From Erythrobacter sp. CCH5-A1 (GTDB lineage: Bacteria > Pseudomonadota > Alphaproteobacteria > Sphingomonadales > Sphingomonadaceae), in assembly GCF_001557115.1 (NCBI RefSeq), contig NZ_LSKQ01000323.1, positions 1-9,609 of the forward strand: 9,609 bases of DNA, given 5' to 3'. The translations under genes were made by a program, and so were the position numbers. This document shows, piece after piece, positions 1 to 6,832 of the stretch; within the stretch, counting starts at the first letter, position 1, and every line of letters begins with the position of its first letter. Below the pieces are notes generated by a model. That model ran no database searches. It saw nothing but the letters and a program-made list of their open reading frames with translations, and was not told the origin of the DNA.

Positions 1-797
1 GTGCGCAGCTCCTCGTGATCGTGGCTGGCGAAATCGACGATCGCGATCCGCCCGCCGCCGCGCAGCACCCGCGCCGCCTCGGCCAGCGCCGGGGCGGGAT
101 CGGGGGCGAAGTGCAGCACCTGGTGGAGGATCACGGTATCGAAGCTGGCATCGGCAAAGGGCAGGTCGGAAAAATCGCCCTGCACCAGCTCGACGCGCGA
201 GGCGGGCAGGTGCTGGAGCTTTGCGCGGGCGACGCGCAGCATTTCGAGGTTCTTGTCGAGCGCGACGATCCGCTCGGCATGGTCGGCGAACAGCTCTGCG
301 ATGCGGCCCGTGCCAGTGCCGATGTCGAGCAGCGCGCCAAGGGGCGCCTCGGCGAGCGCCTCGGCCAGACGCGTCTCGACCTCGGCATCGGCACTGTGGA
401 GCGCGCGCAGTTCGTCCCACTCGCCGGCGTGGCGGGCGAAATAGGTCTCCGCCGCCGCCTCGCGCGCCTGCCGAATCGCGGCGAGCTTCCTGCGGTCGGC
501 CTCGCACAGCGCGGCGAAGGCGGGTTCCTGTTCCTCGGCGAGCGCGAGCAGCGCCTGCACCGCCTCGACCACGGCGCCGGCCGATTCGCTCTGGCGCAGG
601 AACACCCACGATCCTTCGCGGCGGCGCTCGGCGAGGCCTGCATCGCACAGGATGCCGACATGGCGCGAGACGCGCGGCTGGCTTTGCCCAAGCACCTGCG
701 CGAGTTCACCCACGGCCAGCTCCATCGCGCCGAGCAGGCGGGCGATGCGCAGCCGGGTCGGATCGCCCAGCGCCTTGAAGATGTCCTCGATCACCAT
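1..797 (-). CDS. ArsR-family regulator fused to SAM-dependent methyltransferase domain (SahR-like), C-terminus cut by window edge
   Basis: The reading frame has no stop and leaves the window at position 1 after about 265 residues. Residues 5-68 form an ArsR winged helix: an FKALGDPTRLRI start, then the recognition helix around SQPRVSRHVGIL (39-50) and the wing ERRREGSWVFLR. The metal-binding ELCVCDL motif of classical ArsR/SmtB is replaced by ELAVGEL, so metal sensing is unlikely. Residues about 150-260 are a class I methyltransferase fold with SAM motif I LLDIGTGTGR (156-165), an acidic end of strand 2 (ALDKN, 179-183) and a GDFSDLPF stretch (208-215). In Alphaproteobacteria this fusion typically sits beside metF/metH and is thought to sense SAM or S-adenosylhomocysteine; those genes would lie beyond the left edge and are not seen. 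The start is uncertain: ATG at 797 fits family N-termini, an in-frame ATG at 812 adds five residues, and neither has a clear Shine-Dalgarno sequence. The domain call is firm; the ligand is inferred. Confidence 0.9.
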   Translation of the reverse strand, partial: MVIEDIFKALGDPTRLRIARLLGAMELAVGELAQVLGQSQPRVSRHVGILCDAGLAERRREGSWVFLRQSESAGAVVEAVQALLALAEEQEPAFAALCEADRRKLAAIRQAREAAAETYFARHAGEWDELRALHSADAEVETRLAEALAEAPLGALLDIGTGTGRIAELFADHAERIVALDKNLEMLRVARAKLQHLPASRVELVQGDFSDLPFADASFDTVILHQVLHFAPDPAPALAEAARVLRGGGRIAIVDFASHDHEELR

Positions 798-813
798 CGT
801 GACCGGGAGCATA

Positions 814-835
814 TAAAGATATTTTTATATCTGTA
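814..835 (-). promoter_or_regulatory. AT-rich palindrome, probable operator/promoter of the ArsR-methyltransferase gene
   Basis: The core AGATAT-TTTT-ATATCT (817-832) is a perfect 6-bp inverted repeat around four T. It extends with one mismatch to 9-bp arms over 814-835. It is a conspicuous AT island in very GC-rich DNA and ends 17-19 bp before the ATG at 797 (2 bp before the alternative ATG at 812). On the minus strand it contains TATAAA and TATCTT, either of which could be a -10 element, so a bound repressor would block the promoter. ArsR-family proteins usually bind such short palindromes at their own promoters. Autoregulation is inferred from position and symmetry only. Confidence 0.5.
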
Positions 836-840
836 AATCG

Positions 841-901
841 TCTCTGCGACGGGTTGGGTTCATACCCGCGCCAGGAGCGGCTCCCGCGTGGCCTTTATCA
901 C
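841..901. other. Short gap between galK and the ArsR fusion gene, no gene seen
   Basis: These bases lie downstream of the galK stop and upstream of the palindrome of the next gene on the same strand. Only weak stems are visible, such as GGGT-TCAT-ACCC around 854-866 and GGAGC-C-GCTCC-type symmetry near 875-886. There is no T-run after them, so I do not call an intrinsic terminator. No small ORF with a ribosome binding site is apparent. Confidence 0.4.
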
Positions 902-2086
902 CTAGCCGACCTCGATCGGCGCTGCGCCACGGGCCGGACGGAACAGGTCCGCCCGCGCGGGCAGATCGGCATCGGCGTTGTAGCGCGCGATCGCATCGTC
1001 GATCGCCGGTCCCGCGTCATGCCGGGCGACCGCGACAAGACACCCGCCGAAGCCCGCCCCGGTCAGCCGCACCCCGCCGGCATCGCCGAGGCTTTCGGCG
1101 ATCATCTGCGCGAGCCGGTCGATCGGCGGCAGCGAGACATCGAAATCGTCGGAGAGCGAAAGGTGCGCCTCGCGCATCACGGCCGCCAGCTGCGCCGTAT
1201 CGCCCCGCGCCAGCGCGACTCCGACGGGCTCGATCCGCTCCATCTCGGTCACCACATGGCGGGCGCGGCGGAACAGGGTGTGATCGAGATCGGGTTCGGC
1301 CCGCAGCAGCCGGCCGTAATCGACATCGCGCAGGGCCTTCACCCCGAAGTGCTGCGCCACCGCCTCGCACTCCGCGCGGCGCTGGTTGAAGGCGCTTTCG
1401 GTGAGGCTGCGCCGCAATCCGGTGTCGATCACGGTGATCGCGAGGCTCTTGTGGATCGGCACCGGCAGGGTCTCGAGGCTGCGGCAATCGAGCAGCAGCG
1501 CATGATCGGCCACGCTCGCCGCAGCGGCCATCTGGTCCATGATCCCGCAGGCGCAGCCGACGAAATCGTTCTCGGCGAGCTGCGCGACCTTGGCGAGCAT
1601 TTCGGGCGCGAGCTCGAGGCCCGAATAGTCCGAGCACGCCAGCGCCACCGCCACGCCAAAGGCCGCCGAGGAGGACAGCCCGGCCCCGATCGGCACATCG
1701 CCTGCAATCGCGATGCGCATCGGCCGCACCTTGTGGCCATAACGCCCCAGCGCCTGCACCACGCCGCGCACGTGGTTCTGCCAGTTGTTGTCGCCTGGAC
1801 GGATCGGCGCGAGCAGATCGAAGCTGTCGCGCGCGCTCGCCATCTCGCCCATGTCGAGCGCGACCGCTTCGAACAGCTTTTCCTTGGTCTGCGGCGAGGG
1901 CGGCCCGGCCGCGACGATCGTCTCGCGGTCGATCGCGCAGGGGAGCACGTAGCCATCATTGTAATCGACATGCTCGCCGATCAGGTTGACGCGGCCGGGC
2001 GCGGCGAAAAAGCGCGACGGCTCGACCCCGTAGGCGAGCCGGTAACCCTGCCGGGCGCGGGCAATCAGTCTGTCGCGGCGATCCAT
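902..2086 (-). CDS. galK: Galactokinase (GHMP kinase)
   Basis: Phosphorylates alpha-D-galactose with ATP to galactose-1-phosphate, the first committed step of the Leloir pathway, in the cytoplasm. The 394-residue length is normal for bacterial GalK. The galactokinase signature GRVNLIGEHVDYNDG (31-45) supplies the expected Arg32, Glu38, His39 and Asp41. The ATP-binding GHMP motif PIGAGLSSSAA is at 132-142. The catalytic aspartate lies in GIMDQ (Asp184, matching Asp186 of the human enzyme as I recall). The third GHMP motif, LTGAGFGGCLVAV, is at 341-353. All key residues are present, so it should be active. It is the last gene of the permease-galT-galK operon, 18 bp after galT. A purine-rich AGGGAAGGGA about 10 bases before the ATG is the likely ribosome binding site. 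Confidence 0.97.
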   Translation of the reverse strand: MDRRDRLIARARQGYRLAYGVEPSRFFAAPGRVNLIGEHVDYNDGYVLPCAIDRETIVAAGPPSPQTKEKLFEAVALDMGEMASARDSFDLLAPIRPGDNNWQNHVRGVVQALGRYGHKVRPMRIAIAGDVPIGAGLSSSAAFGVAVALACSDYSGLELAPEMLAKVAQLAENDFVGCACGIMDQMAAAASVADHALLLDCRSLETLPVPIHKSLAITVIDTGLRRSLTESAFNQRRAECEAVAQHFGVKALRDVDYGRLLRAEPDLDHTLFRRARHVVTEMERIEPVGVALARGDTAQLAAVMREAHLSLSDDFDVSLPPIDRLAQMIAESLGDAGGVRLTGAGFGGCLVAVARHDAGPAIDDAIARYNADADLPARADLFRPARGAAPIEVG

Positions 2087-2104
2087 CTATCTGCGATCCC
2101 TTCC

Positions 2105-3130
2105 CTATCCGCGGTAATGCACCAGGCCGTCGGCGGAACGCAACATCTCTGCGGCCCGTTCGGGCGTGAGATCGCGCTGCGGCTCGGCGAGCATCTCGTA
2201 GCCGACCATGAACTTGCGCACGCTCGCCGAGCGCAGCAGCGGCGGGTAGAAGTGGGCGTGGAGCTGCCAGTGGTCTTGCGGGCCTGCGTTGAAAGGCGCC
2301 CCGTGCCAGCCCATCGAATAGGGAAAGCTGGTCTGGAACAGGTTGTCGTAGCGGGTGGTGAGCGCCTTCAGGATGCTCGCCAGAGCGTCACGCTGGCCGG
2401 CGGCGAGATCGGGCAGGCGCCGGACCGGGAAGCGCGGGAGCAGCAGGGTCTCGAACGGCCACGCCGCCCAGAACGGGACGATGACGAGCCAGTCGTCGTT
2501 GCTCTCCACCACCCGCTCGCCGGTCGCTTCGCGAGTGGCCACGTCGAGCAGCAGCGGGCGGCCGTGTTCGGCATGGTAGGCGCGCTGGGCCTTATCCTCG
2601 GCGGCGATTTCCTGCGGCAGGTGGGACGTCGCCCAGATCTGGCCGTGGGGATGCGGGTTGGAGCAGCCCATCATCGCGCCCTTGTTCTCGAACACCTGCA
2701 CGTTGGCGAAGCGCTGGCCCAGTTCGGCGGTCTGGTGGGCCCAGCAATCGATCACCGCGCGCAGCTGCGCCGTGCCCAGCAAGGGGAGCGACTTGCCGTG
2801 ATCGGGGGAGAAGCAGATCACCCGGCACACGCCGCCCGAAGCCTCGGCGCGCAAGAGCGGGTCGTCGGCAGTGCCGCCCCGTTCCGTGTCCTCGAGCGCG
2901 GGGAAATCATTGTCGAAGACGTAGACCCCCGCGTAATCCGGGTTCGCCTCGCCGCCGACGCGGGCGTTGCCGGGGCACAGGTAGCATTCCGGATCGTATG
3001 CGGGCGGCGGGGGATCGGGCTCGCTTACCTCGCCCTGCCACGGCCGCCCCATGCGCTGGGGCGAGACCTGCACCCAGCTACGGTTGAGCGGATTGAAGCG
3101 GCGGTGCGGACGGGCAAGGTCGAGGGTCAT
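2105..3130 (-). CDS. galT: Galactose-1-phosphate uridylyltransferase
   Basis: Exchanges galactose-1-phosphate with UDP-glucose to give UDP-galactose and glucose-1-phosphate through a uridylyl-histidine intermediate. At 341 residues it is close to the E. coli enzyme. The active-site motif [10 protein letters not shown] (158-167) carries the nucleophile His162, equivalent to E. coli His166. The structural zinc site is complete: Cys49 and Cys52 in CYLC, His111 in SPDH, and His160. The second metal site is also complete: Glu178, His276 in GWHGAPF, and His291 and His293 in HAHFYPP. It is therefore a fully equipped enzyme of the zinc-binding type. Its ATG overlaps the permease stop in ATGA (3127-3130), which implies translational coupling. 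galE, needed to recycle UDP-galactose, is not in the window. Confidence 0.97.
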   Translation of the reverse strand: MTLDLARPHRRFNPLNRSWVQVSPQRMGRPWQGEVSEPDPPPPAYDPECYLCPGNARVGGEANPDYAGVYVFDNDFPALEDTERGGTADDPLLRAEASGGVCRVICFSPDHGKSLPLLGTAQLRAVIDCWAHQTAELGQRFANVQVFENKGAMMGCSNPHPHGQIWATSHLPQEIAAEDKAQRAYHAEHGRPLLLDVATREATGERVVESNDDWLVIVPFWAAWPFETLLLPRFPVRRLPDLAAGQRDALASILKALTTRYDNLFQTSFPYSMGWHGAPFNAGPQDHWQLHAHFYPPLLRSASVRKFMVGYEMLAEPQRDLTPERAAEMLRSADGLVHYRG

Positions 3131-4623
3131 GCGAAGACCTCATCCTCTTCGGACCGCCTGGCGAGCTGCGCGAACACCTCGCGCGGGGCGAAGCGCGCCC
3201 GCCCGCCCAGCGCGAAGCGGTTGAAGGCGAGCGCCGCGATCACGCTCGTCGCCAGCGTCACCACCATGAAGTCGATGTAGTGGAGCCCGATCAGCCCCGC
3301 CGGTTCAGCGACAAAGCTGAACAGCGCATAGAGCGCAAAGCCCCACACCACGCCCACGATCGCCGCGCGGCTTTCAACCCCGGTGAACAGCAGCCCGACG
3401 ATGAAGGCCGAAAGGATCGGCATCGAGGAAAGGCCGTTCAGCTGCTGGAGCAAGTTGATGATGCTCTTGGCGCTTTCGAACACCGGCACCAGCGCCACCG
3501 AGGCGAGAGTCAGCACCACGGTGACGATGCCCGACAGCCGCCAGTGGTTGGCGACCTTGCCGACGAATTTCTCGTGAAAGTCGACTGCATAGAGCCCCAC
3601 AGCCGCGTTCATCACCGCGGCGGTGTGGGCGATTACCGCGGCCGCAATGGCGGCGGCGAAGACGCCCGAAAGCCACGGCGGCAGCACCTCGCCCACCAGC
3701 CGACCGTAAGCCGCATCGTCGATATCGCCAAACAGCTGGAAGGCGACCACGCCCGGGATCACCACGATCGCCGGGATGATCAGGATGCGCACCACCGCGG
3801 CGGCGAGCACGCCCTTCTGCGCCTCGCGCACGCTGGGCGCGGCCATCGCCTTCTGGGTGATCGGCTGATTGGTCGACCAGTAGTAGATCTGGATGAAGAC
3901 CATGCCGGTGAAGAGCGTGTGGAACGGGATCGGCGAATCCGCCGCGCCCACCATGGTGAGGCGCTCAGGGGGAACGCCGCGGGCAATGTCCCAATCGACC
4001 GCATTCAATGCCAGCACGACGACCAGCACCGCGATGGCGAGTACGCCGATGCCCGAATAGGTCTCCATCACCGCCACCGCTCTGAGCCCGCCCGTCATGG
4101 TATAGGCCGCCGCGATCACCCCGAGGAGCGCCGCCAGCACCAGCAGCGGAAAGTCGATCCCCGCGGTCTTCAGGAACAGCGCGCCCGAATAGAGCCCGGC
4201 GGGGAGGTAGATCAGCACCATCCCGAACAGGAACAGCGCCGACACCAGCGTGCGGATTCCCCCGCCGCCATAACGCTGTTCGAGCAGTTCGGTCACGGTG
4301 GTGACTCTCGCCCGGTAATAGATCGGCACAAACACATAGGCGAGGATCAGGAGGCCCACGAAGCCGCTGATTTCCCACCAGGCGAGCAGCAGCATCTGGT
4401 TGCCGTTCATGCCGACGAGCTGATCGGTCGAGAGGTTGGTGAGCGTGATCGCGCCCGCCACGAACAGCCAGTTCAGCTTGCCCCCGGCGAGGTAAACGTC
4501 CTTTTTCGACCCGTCATGGCCGGCGCGCCGCAGCGTCAGCCATGTGGCGAGCGCGATCGCGAGCGTCAGGCCGAGGCACACGGCGATCTGTGTCGGGTCG
4601 CCCCCGGTGGTTGCTGGTGCCAT
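3127..4623 (-). CDS. SSS/SLC5-family sugar permease (sodium:solute symporter family), probable galactose or galactoside uptake
   Basis: A 498-residue integral membrane protein with about 13-14 hydrophobic segments and the SSS family layout. Against the Vibrio galactose transporter vSGLT, as I recall it, several sugar-site positions match: Gln68 in [10 protein letters not shown] (Q69), Glu84 in WWEISG (E88), the gate tyrosine Tyr248 before Trp249 (Y263), and Gln393 in LLQQLNG (Q428). Asn260 corresponds to Gln245 and Lys294 to Arg279. The stretch from Gln68 to Glu84 is three residues shorter than in vSGLT. In the helix-8 region the usual paired serines of the Na2 site appear as Ala332-His333 ([13 protein letters not shown]), so the coupling ion is uncertain. 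As first gene of the operon with galT and galK, its role in galactose supply is well supported; free galactose versus galactosides is not decided. A purine-rich GAGAGGGGAAAG about 8-11 bases upstream is the likely ribosome binding site. Confidence 0.92.
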   Translation of the reverse strand: MAPATTGGDPTQIAVCLGLTLAIALATWLTLRRAGHDGSKKDVYLAGGKLNWLFVAGAITLTNLSTDQLVGMNGNQMLLLAWWEISGFVGLLILAYVFVPIYYRARVTTVTELLEQRYGGGGIRTLVSALFLFGMVLIYLPAGLYSGALFLKTAGIDFPLLVLAALLGVIAAAYTMTGGLRAVAVMETYSGIGVLAIAVLVVVLALNAVDWDIARGVPPERLTMVGAADSPIPFHTLFTGMVFIQIYYWSTNQPITQKAMAAPSVREAQKGVLAAAVVRILIIPAIVVIPGVVAFQLFGDIDDAAYGRLVGEVLPPWLSGVFAAAIAAAVIAHTAAVMNAAVGLYAVDFHEKFVGKVANHWRLSGIVTVVLTLASVALVPVFESAKSIINLLQQLNGLSSMPILSAFIVGLLFTGVESRAAIVGVVWGFALYALFSFVAEPAGLIGLHYIDFMVVTLATSVIAALAFNRFALGGRARFAPREVFAQLARRSEEDEVFA

Positions 4624-4726
4624 CTGCGCGCTTTCCCCTCTCGTTGCGCGCGGTTACAGCGCAATGGCGGGCCAGCGGCAAGCCCGCAGGCCGGATCATC
4701 ACCGGTGCTCGGGTGACGGGAGAGGG
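4624..4726. promoter_or_regulatory. Divergent control region between the permease-galTK operon and the GH36-GH42 operon
   Basis: All 103 bp between the two divergent operons must hold both promoters and any operator. Visible elements: GCGGGC (4667-4672) with GCCCGC (4682-4687), a perfect 6-bp inverted repeat with a 9-base loop; TCACC (4699-4703) with GGTGA (4712-4716), a perfect 5-bp repeat with an 8-base spacer just before the GH36 ribosome binding site; and an isolated half-site-like GGTTACAG (4652-4659) resembling half of a LacI/GalR operator without a convincing partner. GGGAGAGGG (4718-4726) is the GH36 ribosome binding site. No regulator gene is in the window, so assigning an operator is speculative. 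Confidence 0.5.
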
Positions 4727-6832
4727 ATGCCAGTGGAATTCGTGAGGCTCGACGGCGAGCGGCTGACGCTGGTTTTCGCGCTGGAAGTGGGCGGCGCGGC
4801 GGACCTCGTCTATCTCGGCGCGCGCCTGCCCGAGGGCGAGGATCTGGGCACACTGGCGGCCTCGGGTGCGCGCGGGCGGCACGAGAGCCAGCCCGATGTG
4901 CCCCCGGTGCCGGGCGTGCTGCCCGAGAGCAAGGGCGGCTGGAGCGGCACGCCCGCGCTGGAACTGCGGCGCAGCGGCGTGCGGATCGAAACCGATTGCC
5001 GCCTGAACCGCTGGGCAACGGGATCGCAGGCGGCGCACTTCATGTTTCACGACCGGTCCACGGGGATCGACTTCGGCGTGCGCTGGGTGATCGGTCCGGC
5101 CGATGTCGTGACAGTCGGGCTGACGCTGACCAATACGGGGACAGAGCCGGTCGCGGTCGAGCGCCTCGCATCGCTCGCCCTGCCCGTGCCCGCGCGGTTC
5201 ACCGAAATGACCCGCTATTCGGGCCGATGGGCGGGCGAGATGCAGGAGCACCGCCGGCCAATCGCGCCCGACGGCATCGCGCGCGAGAGCGCCACCGGCA
5301 AGCCCGGTTTCGGCGGTGCCAACTGGCTGCTGCTCCACGCGGGCGAGGAAGTGCTGGGCGCGCATCTCGGCTGGAGCGGCGACCACTGGCTGGCGCTCGA
5401 ACCCGACGCGCAAGGCGCGGGCGACGGGCGGGCGATGCTGCTGATGGGCGCAGTGCTGGAGGCGGGCGAGGTGGTGCTCGGGCCCGGCGAGAACTTCGCG
5501 GTGCCGCAGGCTGTGCTGGCGCTCGCCGCCGACCGCTCGATGCTGGCGCAGACCTTCCACGGCTTCCTGCGCAAGTCCGTGCTTCCCGCCCGCGCCGAGT
5601 GGGGACCGCGCAAGGTCCACCTCAATTCGTGGGAGGCGCTGGGCTTCGACCTGTCCGAGGCCGGGCTGATGCGCCTCGCCGAAAGCGCCGCCGCGCTCGG
5701 CATCGAACGCTTCGTGCTCGACGACGGCTGGTTCGGCGGGCGCAGGGACGACAAGACCAGCCTCGGCGACTGGTTCGTCTCTCAGCAAGTATTCCCGAAC
5801 GGCCTGGCCCCGCTGATCTCGCGGGTCCACGAACTCGGCATGGATTTCGGCCTGTGGGTCGAGCCCGAGATGGTCTCGCCCGACAGCGACCTGTATCGCG
5901 CCCATCCCGACTGGTGCCTCCATGTCGAAGGCCGCGATCGCCCGACCATGCGCGGCCAGCTCGCGCTCGACCTGACGCGCGCGGAGGTGCAGGAATACCT
6001 CTTCGAAAAGCTCGACGCGCTGCTGCGCGATCACCCCATCGCCTACTTGAAGTGGGACCACAATCGCGACCTCTTCCCCGCGGGCGGCAAGCGCTTCATC
6101 CAGACTTTCGGCTTCTACGCCCTCCTCCACCGCCTGCGCGCTGCCCACCCTGAGGTGGAGATCGAGAGCTGTTCGAGCGGCGGGGGGCGGATCGATTTCG
6201 GGGTGCTGCAACGCACCCACCGCGTCTGGCCCAGCGACAACAACGACGCCATCGAGCGCCTGCGGATCATCCCCGCGTGGAGCCAGTTCCTGCCCTTGGA
6301 AGTGCTCGGCAGCCATGTCGGCCCCTCGCCCAATCCGATCACCGGGCGCAGGCTGGCGATGGATTTCCGCGCCAAGGTGGCGGTGTTAGGCCACATGGGA
6401 GTCGAGGCGGACCCTGCGCGGATGACCGACAAGGAACGCGACTGCCTCGCCGCCCACATCGCGCTCTACAAGCAGTGGCGCGGGGTGCTGCACGCGGGCG
6501 CACTCCACCGCCTTGCCCACCCCGATCAGAACGTCACCGGGATGATGGTGACGCACGATGACAAGGCGCTGGCGCTGGTCGCGCAGACCGCCTTCTCGCC
6601 GGTGTTCGACGCTGCGCCGCTGCGGCTCGCGGGGCTCGAGCCCGAGGCGCGCTACCGCGTCACCCTGCCCGAACCGTGGCCGGCCAAGGCCCGCCACTAC
6701 CTCGCCAACTCCGATGTTTGGCGCGAGGGGCTCGTCCTCTCCGGCACGGCGTTGATGACGCAGGGCCTCGCGCTGCCCCTCACCCATCCCGAAACCGCGT
6801 GGCTGATCGCGCTGGAGAGAGTGCCGCAATGA
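4727..6832 (+). CDS. Alpha-galactosidase, glycoside hydrolase family 36
   Basis: Hydrolyses terminal alpha-1,6-linked galactose from melibiose, raffinose-type sugars or galactomannan fragments, retaining the anomeric configuration. The 701 residues show the GH36 layout: an N-terminal beta-sandwich (about 1-280), a (beta/alpha)8 barrel from about 290, and a small C-terminal beta domain. The barrel carries LDDGWFGGRRDD with substrate-binding Asp332-Asp333, the nucleophile Asp444 in LKWDHNRD, CSSGGGRID, and the acid/base Asp504 in WPSDNNDAIERLR. The 60-residue gap between nucleophile and acid/base is what I recall for Thermotoga GalA. No signal peptide is visible, so it should act in the cytoplasm on imported substrate. 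The frame stays open upstream to 4544, but that part overlaps the permease. ATG 4727 follows GGGAGAGGG, and a GTG at 4733 has better spacing and is a possible alternative. It shares ATGA with the GH42 gene. Confidence 0.95.
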   Translation: MPVEFVRLDGERLTLVFALEVGGAADLVYLGARLPEGEDLGTLAASGARGRHESQPDVPPVPGVLPESKGGWSGTPALELRRSGVRIETDCRLNRWATGSQAAHFMFHDRSTGIDFGVRWVIGPADVVTVGLTLTNTGTEPVAVERLASLALPVPARFTEMTRYSGRWAGEMQEHRRPIAPDGIARESATGKPGFGGANWLLLHAGEEVLGAHLGWSGDHWLALEPDAQGAGDGRAMLLMGAVLEAGEVVLGPGENFAVPQAVLALAADRSMLAQTFHGFLRKSVLPARAEWGPRKVHLNSWEALGFDLSEAGLMRLAESAAALGIERFVLDDGWFGGRRDDKTSLGDWFVSQQVFPNGLAPLISRVHELGMDFGLWVEPEMVSPDSDLYRAHPDWCLHVEGRDRPTMRGQLALDLTRAEVQEYLFEKLDALLRDHPIAYLKWDHNRDLFPAGGKRFIQTFGFYALLHRLRAAHPEVEIESCSSGGGRIDFGVLQRTHRVWPSDNNDAIERLRIIPAWSQFLPLEVLGSHVGPSPNPITGRRLAMDFRAKVAVLGHMGVEADPARMTDKERDCLAAHIALYKQWRGVLHAGALHRLAHPDQNVTGMMVTHDDKALALVAQTAFSPVFDAAPLRLAGLEPEARYRVTLPEPWPAKARHYLANSDVWREGLVLSGTALMTQGLALPLTHPETAWLIALERVPQ

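Noticed and set aside
15..836. A 273-codon open frame on the plus strand at the left end
   Set aside because: The opposite strand encodes the ArsR-methyltransferase protein with clear motifs in both domains; this frame is its antisense shadow.
841..901. A possible intrinsic terminator after galK
   Set aside because: The stems are only 4-5 bp and no T-run follows on the minus strand.
854..3280. An 808-codon open frame on the plus strand opposite galK and galT
   Set aside because: It is antisense to two genes with complete catalytic motifs, is Arg/His/Gly-rich with no recognisable domain, and follows from the high GC content, which suppresses stop codons.
3280..4716. A 478-codon open frame on the plus strand opposite the permease
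   Set aside because: It is His/Asp/Arg-rich, typical of antisense to a hydrophobic membrane protein, with no recognisable fold.
4544..4726. An N-terminal extension of the GH36 gene by 61 residues
   Set aside because: It would overlap the start of the divergent permease gene and reads as low-quality sequence; the ATG at 4727 has a ribosome binding site and the family start.
4514..6316. A 600-codon open frame on the minus strand opposite the GH36 gene
   Set aside because: It is antisense shadow of a gene with clear GH36 active-site residues; its composition is skewed and it overlaps the permease start.
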